From Sulfurovum sp. (lineage in GTDB: Bacteria; Campylobacterota; Campylobacteria; Campylobacterales; Sulfurovaceae), in NCBI GenBank assembly GCA_015493425.1, contig WGDG01000282.1:1-17448 (forward strand): a DNA stretch of 17,448 nt, given 5' to 3'. The first letter of the stretch is position 1, and the number at the start of each line of letters is the position of its first letter. The notes under the pieces were generated by a model that saw only the letters and a list, made by a program, of their open reading frames with translations, was not told where the DNA came from and ran no database searches. Below, piece by piece: positions 6,780-14,805 of the stretch. The position numbers were made by a program, and so were the translations under genes.

Positions 6780-9700
6780 ATGTACGCGTTAGGCATCGAC
6801 ATCGGCTCTACAACCGTAAAATACGTCCTTTGCGATAAAGACTTCAACATTGTCGCCAAAGCCTATACCCCCCACGATACCAAACAGGCACCCACACTCC
6901 TGAAACTACTTGAAACACTCTCACAAACCCATAAAGACGCGTATAACAACATTGCCAAGGTGTACATTACAGGTTCCGGCGCAAGCCGCATCGCGCCGAC
7001 ACTCAACGCACGTTTTGTGCAGGAGGTCAATGCCGTTGTGCTTGCGGTAGAGCATCTCCATCCCGATGTCCGCTCCGTCGTCGAACTGGGCGGACAGGAT
7101 GCGAAGATCATCCACTTCAAAGAGAGTGAGGACGGTAAAAAAACGGTATTGACCTCCATGAACGACAAGTGTGCCTCTGGCACCGGAGCGACGATCGAGA
7201 AGTGTACGATGAAGGTAGGCATGGAGCCCGAAGAGGCTTCCAAACTCTCTTTCAGCGCCGAAAAACTGCACCATGTCGCCGCAAAGTGCGGCGTCTTTGC
7301 CGAAACCGACATTGTCAACCTCGTCAAAACCTCCGTGCCTGCCGATGAAATTATGAACTCTCTGGCCGATGCCATCGTGATGCAGAACCTTACTGTACTT
7401 ACCCGCGGCAATACGCTCATGCCAAAAGTGCTGCTGCTTGGCGGCCCCAACACCTACCTGCCCTTTTTACAGGAGTGCTGGCGTATGCGCATCGCCGGAC
7501 TCTGGGATGAGCGCGGCATTGCCTACGACAAAACAAAACTTGAAGAGCTCATCATTGTTCCTGATAATGCCCAGTATTACGCTGCACTGGGAGCGGTCAT
7601 TTTTGGAGAAGGGGAAGCCAATCATGACCAGTGTTTTAGCGGCCTGATTGCACTTAAAACCCTGGTTGAAAGCGGCAGAGTCGGAGACAATGACAATGTC
7701 GATACACCATTGGTACACAGCAAAGCAGATCTTGAAGCATTTCAAAAACGCTACACCATACCCTCCTTCGTTCCACCAAAGCCTACTTCCAAAACTGTCT
7801 GTTTTCTTGGTATCGACGGCGGTTCTACCTCTTCCAAAGCCGTCCTTGTTGATGAAGAGGGCAATCTTCTACTGAAAGTCTATCAACTCTCCAAAGGAAA
7901 CCCCATTGCCGATACGGTCGAACTGCTGCAAAAAATCAAAGCGCAAGACCCGGAAAACCTTTACGACATCAAAGGGCTTGGCGTCACCGGCTACGCAGCA
8001 GATGTTTTGGAAGGGGCACTCAGAGCTGATGCCAATATCATCGAAACCATCGCCCATATGAAGAGTGCGCAGGCGGCCTTTGGCAAAAATGTCGATGTTA
8101 TCTGCGACATCGGCGGGCAGGATATCAAGGTACTCTTCATGGAGAATGGTATGATGAAAAACTTCCGTCTCTCCAACCAGTGCAGTGCGGGCAATGGTAC
8201 ACTCTTGCAGAGTATGGCCAAACAGTTCGGTGTTCCTGTCGAAAAATATGCCGAGGTGGCATTTGAAGCCAAACAGGCACCTCGCTTCAACTATGGCTGC
8301 GCCGTATTTCTCGATACGGACCGGGTCAATTTTCAAAAAGAGGGTTATACCAAAGAGGAGCTCTTTGCGGGCATCGCCAAGGTACTTCCCAAAAATGTGT
8401 GGCAGTATGTGGTACAGGCACCCAATCTTGCAATGCTCGGCCGCCATTTTGTGCTTCAAGGCGGTACACAGTACAATCAGGCAGCACTTAAAGCACAGGT
8501 AGACTACATCCGCTCTCAGGTACCCGATGCCATTGTAAATGTGCATCCCCACCCCGGTGAAGCCGGCGCCATCGGTGCGGCACTTGAAGCGCTCCATACC
8601 GTCAATGCATGTGGCCATGCCACCTTTGTAGGATTGGAAGAAGCACTTAAGATGACCTACACATCACGCACAGATGAAGAGACACGCTGCCGTTTCTGCT
8701 CTATCAACTGTTCACGTACTTTCATCGATACACAGACCCCTTCAGGTAACAGTGCACGCTATATTGCAGGGTTTTCCTGTGAAGATGGCACAGTCGAATC
8801 GGTCGATGCACTCAGAAGTCTAAGGGAATCCAGAAAATCCCTCCAGGAGAGTGTCCCCAACCTCGTCAGAAAAGAAGCGGAAAAGCTTTTCGCACCGCTT
8901 TACACTCCCAATGCAAAACCGACACCCGAACACCACATTGAAGAACAACGGGTACGCGTGACACTCGGCGGATGGGGTCCCACACTTCGCACAACACAAA
9001 AACGCCCTTTTCAAACCAGTTCCCCCGAAGATGCTACCTACCGTGAATCGCTTACTATAGCCATTCCAAAAGTACTCAATGTCTACTCCCTCGCACCCTT
9101 TATGCGTACCTATCTCGAAGCACTGGGCATACAGCGCCACAACATTCTTTTTTCAACTTTTTCCAACGAAGACATGTACCTCGAAGGGGCTAAATACGGC
9201 TCGGTAGACAGCTGCTACCCGGCAAAAGTGGCACAATCACATGTCTATCAGCTGCTTTTTGCAAAAAAGTATGCAAAAAAAAGCATAGATTATCTCTGGT
9301 TCCCTGCTGTTACCCATCTGCCCGGCTACGTAACACATTCGATGGGACAGACCTCCTGTCCTATTGTCTCGGGTACGCCCAAAGTGGTCTACTCCGCTTT
9401 TACAAAAGAACGCAATCTCTTTACTGAAAAAAATATCTCTTTTGTAGACGAAGCCCTTGACTTCAACAACCGGGCACTGCTCAAAGCACAGCTTTTTGAT
9501 GTCTGGGGTAAACGGCTTCGTATCACAAAAGACGAAAGTGACTGGGCCATCGAAGAAGGGTGGAAAGCACTGGCACAACAGGATGCACAGATCATGCAGG
9601 AAGGCGAAGACATACTCGATGAGGCAGAGGAAAATGGCGAAGTGGTCATTTTGATGCTGGGACGCCCTTATCACTCCGACCCGGGGCTCAACCATGAAGT

Positions 9701-10154
9701 GCTTGACGAGTTCCAGTCTCTGGGCTTCAAAACCCTCTCGATGCGAGCCATTCCCAAAACACGTGATTACCTGATGCGCTTTTTTGGCAAAGATGTAGAA
9801 GCGGGCATCATTGCCGATGTGTTCGACATTCGTGACGTCTGGAAAGAGAACTTCTCGACCAACTCTGCCCAAAAAGTATGGGCAGCCAAATTTGCCGCGC
9901 GCCACCCCAATGTCGCCGTACTTGATCTGAGCAGCTTCAAATGCGGCCACGATGCCCCCACCTATGCGATTATTGACAAGATTCTCGGTGCTTCACGCAC
10001 CCCGCACCTGACCCTGCATGACATTGATGCCAACAAACCCGGCGGCTCTATCAAAATCCGTGTCAAAACCTTCGCCTACACTCTGGAGCAGTACGCGAAA
10101 GAGTTAAAAAGGAAAAGGGAAAAGTTAAATTTTACCCGAGGAGATTTCCAATGA
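6780..10154 (+). CDS. Double BadF/HgdC-type ATPase with DUF2229/HgdB-like tail (acyl-CoA dehydratase activase-related)
   Basis: This 1124-residue protein belongs to the ATP-dependent activator family that injects low-potential electrons into 2-hydroxyacyl-CoA dehydratases and benzoyl-CoA reductases. It has two ASKHA ATPase modules: residues 1-280 (GIDIGSTTVKY; ELGGQDAKI) and 340-605 (GIDGGSTSSKA; DIGGQDIKV). Each keeps the two cysteines that ligate a bridging [4Fe-4S] cluster in HgdC dimers: C131 (NDKCASGTG) and C170, then C468 (NQCSAGNG) and C507 (YGCAVF). A Cys cluster follows (C637, C640, C644, C667). A DUF2229-like part with SCYPAK (C812) lies at about 758-870, and an HgdB-like part with GRPYHSDPGLNHE (961-973) and SSFKCGHDA (C1055) at the end. 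The ATG has an AAAGGAG site. It overlaps the next gene by 4 bases (ATGA). It probably works with that partner in the cytoplasm; the substrate is unknown. Confidence 0.85.
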   Translation: MYALGIDIGSTTVKYVLCDKDFNIVAKAYTPHDTKQAPTLLKLLETLSQTHKDAYNNIAKVYITGSGASRIAPTLNARFVQEVNAVVLAVEHLHPDVRSVVELGGQDAKIIHFKESEDGKKTVLTSMNDKCASGTGATIEKCTMKVGMEPEEASKLSFSAEKLHHVAAKCGVFAETDIVNLVKTSVPADEIMNSLADAIVMQNLTVLTRGNTLMPKVLLLGGPNTYLPFLQECWRMRIAGLWDERGIAYDKTKLEELIIVPDNAQYYAALGAVIFGEGEANHDQCFSGLIALKTLVESGRVGDNDNVDTPLVHSKADLEAFQKRYTIPSFVPPKPTSKTVCFLGIDGGSTSSKAVLVDEEGNLLLKVYQLSKGNPIADTVELLQKIKAQDPENLYDIKGLGVTGYAADVLEGALRADANIIETIAHMKSAQAAFGKNVDVICDIGGQDIKVLFMENGMMKNFRLSNQCSAGNGTLLQSMAKQFGVPVEKYAEVAFEAKQAPRFNYGCAVFLDTDRVNFQKEGYTKEELFAGIAKVLPKNVWQYVVQAPNLAMLGRHFVLQGGTQYNQAALKAQVDYIRSQVPDAIVNVHPHPGEAGAIGAALEALHTVNACGHATFVGLEEALKMTYTSRTDEETRCRFCSINCSRTFIDTQTPSGNSARYIAGFSCEDGTVESVDALRSLRESRKSLQESVPNLVRKEAEKLFAPLYTPNAKPTPEHHIEEQRVRVTLGGWGPTLRTTQKRPFQTSSPEDATYRESLTIAIPKVLNVYSLAPFMRTYLEALGIQRHNILFSTFSNEDMYLEGAKYGSVDSCYPAKVAQSHVYQLLFAKKYAKKSIDYLWFPAVTHLPGYVTHSMGQTSCPIVSGTPKVVYSAFTKERNLFTEKNISFVDEALDFNNRALLKAQLFDVWGKRLRITKDESDWAIEEGWKALAQQDAQIMQEGEDILDEAEENGEVVILMLGRPYHSDPGLNHEVLDEFQSLGFKTLSMRAIPKTRDYLMRFFGKDVEAGIIADVFDIRDVWKENFSTNSAQKVWAAKFAARHPNVAVLDLSSFKCGHDAPTYAIIDKILGASRTPHLTLHDIDANKPGGSIKIRVKTFAYTLEQYAKELKRKREKLNFTRGDFQ

Positions 10155-11668
10155 GCCTCTCATGTAGCAATATAAAAACCCCTGACAACAACGGTGATTT
10201 GCGCTTTTTGCACCACACACCCGATCAATGGCACGAAGGTCCCCAAAAAGCCATCGAGTACGCCCCCAAAGAGGAGACGATTTTTCTCTCAGGCGGGCTG
10301 ACACTTTTGCAGGACAAACTCATCGAAGCTGCACTCAACAGTCTCGGTATCACCTTCACTGCCATGCCAAATCCCGACTTTAAGGCCTTCCAGACAGGCA
10401 AAGCATTCGGAAATCGAGGACAGTGCAACCCCACATACTTTACTGTAGGCAACCTTGTAAAATACCTACAGCATCTGCGTGATGAGAAAGGACTTTCCAC
10501 AGAAGAAATTGTCCGAAAGTATGTCTATATCACTGCCGGAGGCTGTGGTCCCTGCCGCTTTGGCATGTACATTACCGAATACAAAAAAGCCCTTGCCGAT
10601 GCCGGTTTCGAGGGCTTTAGACTCACTTCATTCGATCATGAAAAAGGCATCTTTCAAGGCGACGAGATAGAAGAACAGCTGCTTGACTACACACCGACTT
10701 TCTTCATTACGCTTGCAAAAGCAGTCGTTATCGGTGACATCATCAACATACTCGGCTACAAAATACGCCCTTACGAAGTAGAAAAAGGGACAACCGATGC
10801 CGCACTCTCACAGTGCAGAGCCATCGTCTCAAACGCTTTTGTGGAACACACAAGCCTCATAGGTGCAATGTGGCAGTGCAGAAAAGTACTCTCGGAGATC
10901 AAGCTCGACCGTCTTCAGGTCAAACCCAAAGTCATGGTCATGGGAGAGTTCTGGGCAGCCATGACCGAAGGGGACGGGAACTACAATCTTTACCGGTTTT
11001 TGGAAGCAGAAGGGGCAGAATGTATCCCCCAGCCTATCATCAACCGTCTGATGCTCAGTCTCTGGGAGGCGGAGCAGGAAAACCTCAAACAACAACAGCT
11101 TCCCGGAGAAAATGCTCCTGCAATCGACTTCTCCAGCCTCAAAAGCCGTCTTCTCATCAAAGCAGGAAAGGCAGCAGTCAAAACCCACTTCGCACTCTAT
11201 GCCAAAGCCATCGGTCTGCATGACTATAACATACCCAATATCGACAAGCTTGCCGAACTTGCCAAAGAGTACTACACCCTTGAGTGCAGCGGCGGTGAAG
11301 GGCATCTGGAGGTAGCACACCTCATCGAAGCAGTCAAACACAACCTTGCCCACCTGGTCATCTCGGTAAAACCCTTCGGCTGCATGCCAAGTTCGGCTGT
11401 CAGTGACGGGGTGCAGTCACTGGTCACCGCCCGCTATCCGCAGGCAAACTTCCTCAGCATCGAAACTTCCGGCGAAGGTGCGGCAAACTTTTACAGCCGT
11501 GTACAGATGGCTCTTTTCAAGGCAAAACAGGCGGCTAAGGAGGAGTTCGAAGCTATCCGTAAAGAGGAGAATATCCCTGCCAAAGTGAACAACTATCTTT
11601 ACCAGCCAGTGAATGAAAAAATCGGTACTGCAGCAGCACTGTTGCAAAGTGTTGCTATTCTAAAGTAA
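10151..11668 (+). CDS. HgdB/DUF2229-like cysteine-rich partner of the activase (2-hydroxyacyl-CoA dehydratase family)
   Basis: This 505-residue cytoplasmic protein is coupled to the activase by an ATGA overlap, and an AGGAG ribosome site lies inside the end of that gene. Likely cluster-binding cysteines occur in conserved settings: NRGQCNPTYFTVGN (C92), TAGGCGPCRFGMY (C132, C135) and KPFGCMPSS (C411), with C222, C243, C291 and C379 elsewhere. The sequence GEGHLEVAHL and the CMPSS segment fit the C-terminal part of large activase-related proteins. From memory, in Clostridia the equivalent sequence is the C-terminal third of a single chain of about 1400 residues, so this gene looks like the split-off part. 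It may carry an Fe-S or double-cubane cluster reduced by the ATPase modules. The real reaction is unknown. Confidence 0.78.
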   Translation: MSLSCSNIKTPDNNGDLRFLHHTPDQWHEGPQKAIEYAPKEETIFLSGGLTLLQDKLIEAALNSLGITFTAMPNPDFKAFQTGKAFGNRGQCNPTYFTVGNLVKYLQHLRDEKGLSTEEIVRKYVYITAGGCGPCRFGMYITEYKKALADAGFEGFRLTSFDHEKGIFQGDEIEEQLLDYTPTFFITLAKAVVIGDIINILGYKIRPYEVEKGTTDAALSQCRAIVSNAFVEHTSLIGAMWQCRKVLSEIKLDRLQVKPKVMVMGEFWAAMTEGDGNYNLYRFLEAEGAECIPQPIINRLMLSLWEAEQENLKQQQLPGENAPAIDFSSLKSRLLIKAGKAAVKTHFALYAKAIGLHDYNIPNIDKLAELAKEYYTLECSGGEGHLEVAHLIEAVKHNLAHLVISVKPFGCMPSSAVSDGVQSLVTARYPQANFLSIETSGEGAANFYSRVQMALFKAKQAAKEEFEAIRKEENIPAKVNNYLYQPVNEKIGTAAALLQSVAILK

Positions 11669-11701
11669 AAAAATTGTCCTCTGCTTCTAAGCAAAAGTCC
11701 T

Positions 11702-11707
11702 TATAAT
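11702..11707 (+). promoter_or_regulatory. Candidate -10 box of the diguanylate cyclase gene
   Basis: A perfect TATAAT lies 28 bases before the ATG, within the 66-base gap that follows the dehydratase-like gene. No terminator hairpin with a T-tract is visible in the gap. The cyclase may therefore be made both from this promoter and by read-through. Confidence 0.5.
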
Positions 11708-11734
11708 AGGGAAAAGCGCTAAAAGGAGGAGTCT

Positions 11735-12667
11735 ATGTATGTGTGCATATTTTTGTTTTTTTTAACACTCCTCCTTTGGATTCTCTTTTATTACTACTAC
11801 CAGGCTTCTTTTGACCGGCACTTGCGTACATTTATAGAATTCAACACTGATATTACAGTCATTACAGACCGTATCTATATCATTGCGATGAATCAGGCCG
11901 GATTACAGTTTTTCGAAAAAACAGATTTGAAAGCACTTCTCTCCAAAACACGCTACCTCAGTAAACTCATCAAGGAAGAAGTTTCAGATGACAACCGTTA
12001 CATCACCACCAAAACATGGGTCACAAAAGTAGAGAGAGATCATCCTATCAAAGTTACTATTTCACGTCCGACCATCAACCAGACGTTCATGATGCATGTA
12101 AGCAAAATCAACAGCCGGCGTTATATGGTTACCTTCCGTAATATTTCAAAAACACTTGCCGAAAAGAATGTCATGACACAAATCGCTGAAAAAGATGAGT
12201 TGACCCAAATCTACAATCGTAAAAAATTCAACAGCATGCTTTCGCTGGCAATTCGGGAAGCAACAGTCTACGCCACTCCTTTCACCATTATTCTTTTTGA
12301 CATTGACCATTTTAAATCAGTCAATGATACCTATGGGCACAATGTCGGAGACAAAGTGCTTATCCAGATAAGTGCGTTGGTCAGGAACCTTCTGAGGGGA
12401 GATGATCTGCTTGCACGGTGGGGAGGGGAAGAGTTCATTATTCTGTCACCTTCTACACAGGAAAATGAGGCCTATGAACTTGCCAACCGCCTGCGTAAAG
12501 AGATCGAACTGTTTCCATTCACACATGTCAAAAAGATGACATGCAGTTTTGGTGTAGCCGAGTTTTTAACCAACGACACTGCTGCCGAACTGATCCAAAG
12601 AGCAGATAAAGCACTCTACAAAGCAAAAGTTTCAGGACGAAATAAAGTCAGTATTGCCCAAGATTAA
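11735..12667 (+). CDS. Membrane-anchored diguanylate cyclase (PAS-like + GGDEF)
   Basis: The protein makes the second messenger cyclic di-GMP from two GTP. The 310 residues start with one hydrophobic helix (about 3-23). A cytoplasmic region of about 110 residues follows, with a PAS-like look (DITVITDRIYIIAMNQAGLQ and a closing YMVTFRNISK). The GGDEF domain covers about 150-308. It shows the DELTQIYNRKKF opening, the metal-binding FDIDHFKSVND, the active GGEEF motif (230-234) and a complete inhibitory-site RxxD (R221-D224) five residues before it, so product feedback control is likely. A strong AAAGGAGG site precedes the ATG. Its stop overlaps that of the convergent cmoM by four bases. The input signal is unknown. 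Confidence 0.93.
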   Translation: MYVCIFLFFLTLLLWILFYYYYQASFDRHLRTFIEFNTDITVITDRIYIIAMNQAGLQFFEKTDLKALLSKTRYLSKLIKEEVSDDNRYITTKTWVTKVERDHPIKVTISRPTINQTFMMHVSKINSRRYMVTFRNISKTLAEKNVMTQIAEKDELTQIYNRKKFNSMLSLAIREATVYATPFTIILFDIDHFKSVNDTYGHNVGDKVLIQISALVRNLLRGDDLLARWGGEEFIILSPSTQENEAYELANRLRKEIELFPFTHVKKMTCSFGVAEFLTNDTAAELIQRADKALYKAKVSGRNKVSIAQD

Positions 12668-13437
12668 CACTTTTTCGCCAAAATATGAATATACCGTCCC
12701 ATATTTCGGAAGGTCGGACGACGGCAATAGCGATATTCAACTTCCATCAACTCATCAAAGTCAGTATTTTTCAGGGTCTCTTTGTCTATATAATCATAAA
12801 AGACACGGATGCCTGTCTGCACTTCAATATCAAAACCGTTTGCTTCCAACCATGCAATAAGTGTTTCCGGTGTCTGCGGATGAGGCGGTGTCAGGCGTTT
12901 GCCTCTCCCATACCATCGGTTTTTCAAAATAGTTCCAAGCCGCCAGCTTCCCTGCATGACATTACGGTAAATCAGTGAGTGCTGGTTAAAAAAGAGCAGA
13001 GAAAGATGGCCGCCCGGCTTTACTCTGTCCGCAACCACTGCCAGGGTTTCCAGCGGCTTGGCCGTCCACTCAATGACGGCATGGTAAAGTACCAGATCCT
13101 GCAGCGGTAAAGCAGCGGCAACCTCCTGTGCAGGTGCTTTGTGAAAGTCTGCTTTACATCCTGCCTCTGCGAAATGTATCTGCGCTTTTTCAAGCATTTT
13201 GAAAGAGATATCATTGCATGTAAGATGGTGGCCAGCTTCGGCAAACCAGAGTGCCATCTGACCCAGACCGCACCCGGCATCCCATACATCGAGCGGCGGG
13301 CCATCATGCAGCACGGCAAGATCCTCTTTGAGCAGCTTCAGCCGCCACTCTCCCTTGAAAGAGCCGTAGATGGACTTTTCGAACTTTTCCACAAAACCGT
13401 CGAAGTTGTAGTCGTATTTCCCGCGCTCTTTTGCCAT
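12664..13437 (-). CDS. cmoM: tRNA 5-carboxymethoxyuridine methyltransferase CmoM (SmtA-like)
   Basis: CmoM uses S-adenosylmethionine to methylate 5-carboxymethoxyuridine at the wobble position of certain tRNAs, giving the methyl ester mcmo5U. The 257 residues match E. coli CmoM along the chain: FVEKFEKSIYGSFKGEWR at the N-terminus, the SAM loop VWDAGCGLGQ (51-60), HAVIEW (119-124), LSLLFFNQHS (145-154), TGIRVFYDYI and YRYCRRP...GRYIH near the end. The ATG at 13437 is preferred: it shares one base with the modC stop (TGATG) and has an AAGGAGG site 4 nt upstream. A GTG one codon earlier (13440) is too close to that site. It is last in the molybdate operon, an unusual setting for a tRNA enzyme. 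cmoA and cmoB are not in the window. Confidence 0.9.
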   Translation of the reverse strand: MAKERGKYDYNFDGFVEKFEKSIYGSFKGEWRLKLLKEDLAVLHDGPPLDVWDAGCGLGQMALWFAEAGHHLTCNDISFKMLEKAQIHFAEAGCKADFHKAPAQEVAAALPLQDLVLYHAVIEWTAKPLETLAVVADRVKPGGHLSLLFFNQHSLIYRNVMQGSWRLGTILKNRWYGRGKRLTPPHPQTPETLIAWLEANGFDIEVQTGIRVFYDYIDKETLKNTDFDELMEVEYRYCRRPTFRNMGRYIHILAKKC

Positions 13438-14102
13438 CACGCCTCCTTGTAAAGTTCGTCAAGCATTGAAAGGGGGTACTCTTTCATATTGCCCTCTTCT
13501 ATAAACCACAACCGTGTCGCCAGTGCCATGGCTTCACTTACATCATGGCTTATCATCAATGTTGTCATCCCAAAACGCTCATGCAGTGCTTTAATCTGCG
13601 TGCTGAGTTTTCTGCGCATACGCGGATCGAGTGCTGAAAGCGGCTCATCCATCAACAAGAGTTTTGGACGGCGCATCAAAGCCCGTGCAAGTGCCACCCG
13701 CTGTTTTTGCCCACCGCTGAGTGTCGTAACATTGCGCTCTGCGATCTTCTCGATCTCCATCATTTCAAGCAGCTCATCAGCCAATGCTTCATCCCTATTG
13801 ACAAATAGCAGATTCTCTTTGACACTCATGTTGTCAAAAAGTGCATAGTCCTGAAAAACAAAGCCCACATTACGTTGCTGTACAGGTACCGTTTTTTTCT
13901 CTCCAAGCCATACGACATCATTGCAGATAATGCGCCCTTCAGCACTTTCAAGACCGGCAAGTATCCGAAGGAATGTACTCTTGCCCGCACCACTCTCTCC
14001 CATAATGACAATAAAATCCCCGGTGTCAACATCAACATTGACAGAGAGTGTCATTCGTCCACTGCTGCCATGCAGGTCTTTTTCAACAGAAATATGCAGC
14101 AT
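13437..14102 (-). CDS. modC: Molybdate ABC transporter ATP-binding protein ModC, without TOBE domain
   Basis: ModC hydrolyses ATP at the inner face of the membrane to drive molybdate import through ModB. The 221-residue protein has Walker A GESGAGKST (35-43), Q-loop FVFQDYALFD (Q84), ABC signature LSGGQKQRVALARAL (128-142), Walker B LLLMDEP (148-154) and switch His in MISHDVSEA (H186). It stops right after the nucleotide-binding domain. Typical ModC proteins have about 350 residues with a C-terminal TOBE/Mop domain that senses molybdate. Here Mop domains are encoded separately at the head of the operon (17061-17448). The gene starts two bases past the modB stop codon and is coupled to cmoM at its 3' end. 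Confidence 0.92.
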   Translation of the reverse strand: MLHISVEKDLHGSSGRMTLSVNVDVDTGDFIVIMGESGAGKSTFLRILAGLESAEGRIICNDVVWLGEKKTVPVQQRNVGFVFQDYALFDNMSVKENLLFVNRDEALADELLEMMEIEKIAERNVTTLSGGQKQRVALARALMRRPKLLLMDEPLSALDPRMRRKLSTQIKALHERFGMTTLMISHDVSEAMALATRLWFIEEGNMKEYPLSMLDELYKEA

Positions 14103-14103
14103 A

Positions 14104-14796
14104 TTACATCATCCCTACACGCATTTTCTGGCGGTGGTTGAAAAGGTATACACCCAGCAGCACTGTAAAGCTGAACACAAGCAGTACACCTGCATAGATG
14201 TTCGCCTGGGCATAATCCATCTCTTCAACCAGGTCGTAAATGGCTACTGACGCCACCCGTGTCTCATGAGGTATGTTCCCCCCTACCATTAGCACAACCC
14301 CAAACTCCCCTACCGTATGGGCGAAGGTAACGATCACTGCTGTCAACAGCGAGGGTTTGATATTGGGAAGCGCTACTTTCCAGAGAGTGGTACGGGTATT
14401 CTTCCCTGCCAGATAGCTCGCTTCTATCATATGCGGGTTGAGTGACTCAAAGCCGCTCTGCAGCGGCTGTACCATAAACGGAAAAGAGTAAAAGCAGCTG
14501 GCAACCACCAGTCCTGTAAAACTGAAGGCCAATTTGATACCAAATGTCTCTTCAAAAAAGTGCCCAAGCGGTGAATTGTGGGAGAGCAGCAACAGCATAT
14601 AGAACCCCAGTACTGAGGGAGGGAGCACAATGGGCAGGGATGTAACCGCTTCAAGTACGGGTTTGAAACGTGAACGGCTCTGTGACAGAAACCAGGCAAA
14701 AGGGAGTGCCACAAAAAAAAGAATGGTTGCCGTCAACCCTGCCAGTTTGAACGAGAGCAGAAACGGCGCCCACTCTATCTGCTCCCAAAATGCCAT
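14104..14796 (-). CDS. modB: Molybdate ABC transporter permease ModB
   Basis: ModB forms the inner-membrane channel of the molybdate importer as a homodimer. The 230 residues match the family length, with five to six hydrophobic helices. The diagnostic SLPIVLPPSVLGFYML (53-68) is present, and so is the EAA coupling motif (E125 onward, EASYLAGKNTRTTLWKVALP) that contacts ModC. HTVGEFGVVLMVGGNIPHET is also typical of ModB. The gene lies between modA (9 bases upstream) and modC in the same direction, with a GGGG-rich ribosome site before the ATG. Confidence 0.96.
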   Translation of the reverse strand: MAFWEQIEWAPFLLSFKLAGLTATILFFVALPFAWFLSQSRSRFKPVLEAVTSLPIVLPPSVLGFYMLLLLSHNSPLGHFFEETFGIKLAFSFTGLVVASCFYSFPFMVQPLQSGFESLNPHMIEASYLAGKNTRTTLWKVALPNIKPSLLTAVIVTFAHTVGEFGVVLMVGGNIPHETRVASVAIYDLVEEMDYAQANIYAGVLLVFSFTVLLGVYLFNHRQKMRVGMM

Positions 14797-14805
14797 ACCC
14801 CGCCC

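Noticed and set aside
7869..8618. Open frames of about 240-250 codons on the - strand inside the activase gene (also 9237-9950)
   Set aside because: They are shadows of a well-conserved coding strand, with no ribosome site or recognisable domain.
11669..11701. Terminator after the dehydratase-like gene
   Set aside because: The only stem (TGCT/AGCA) is 4 bp and is followed by A rather than T on the + strand.
12655..12675. Bidirectional terminator between the convergent cyclase and cmoM genes
   Set aside because: The two stop codons overlap, and no stem-loop with a T-tract is visible at the junction.
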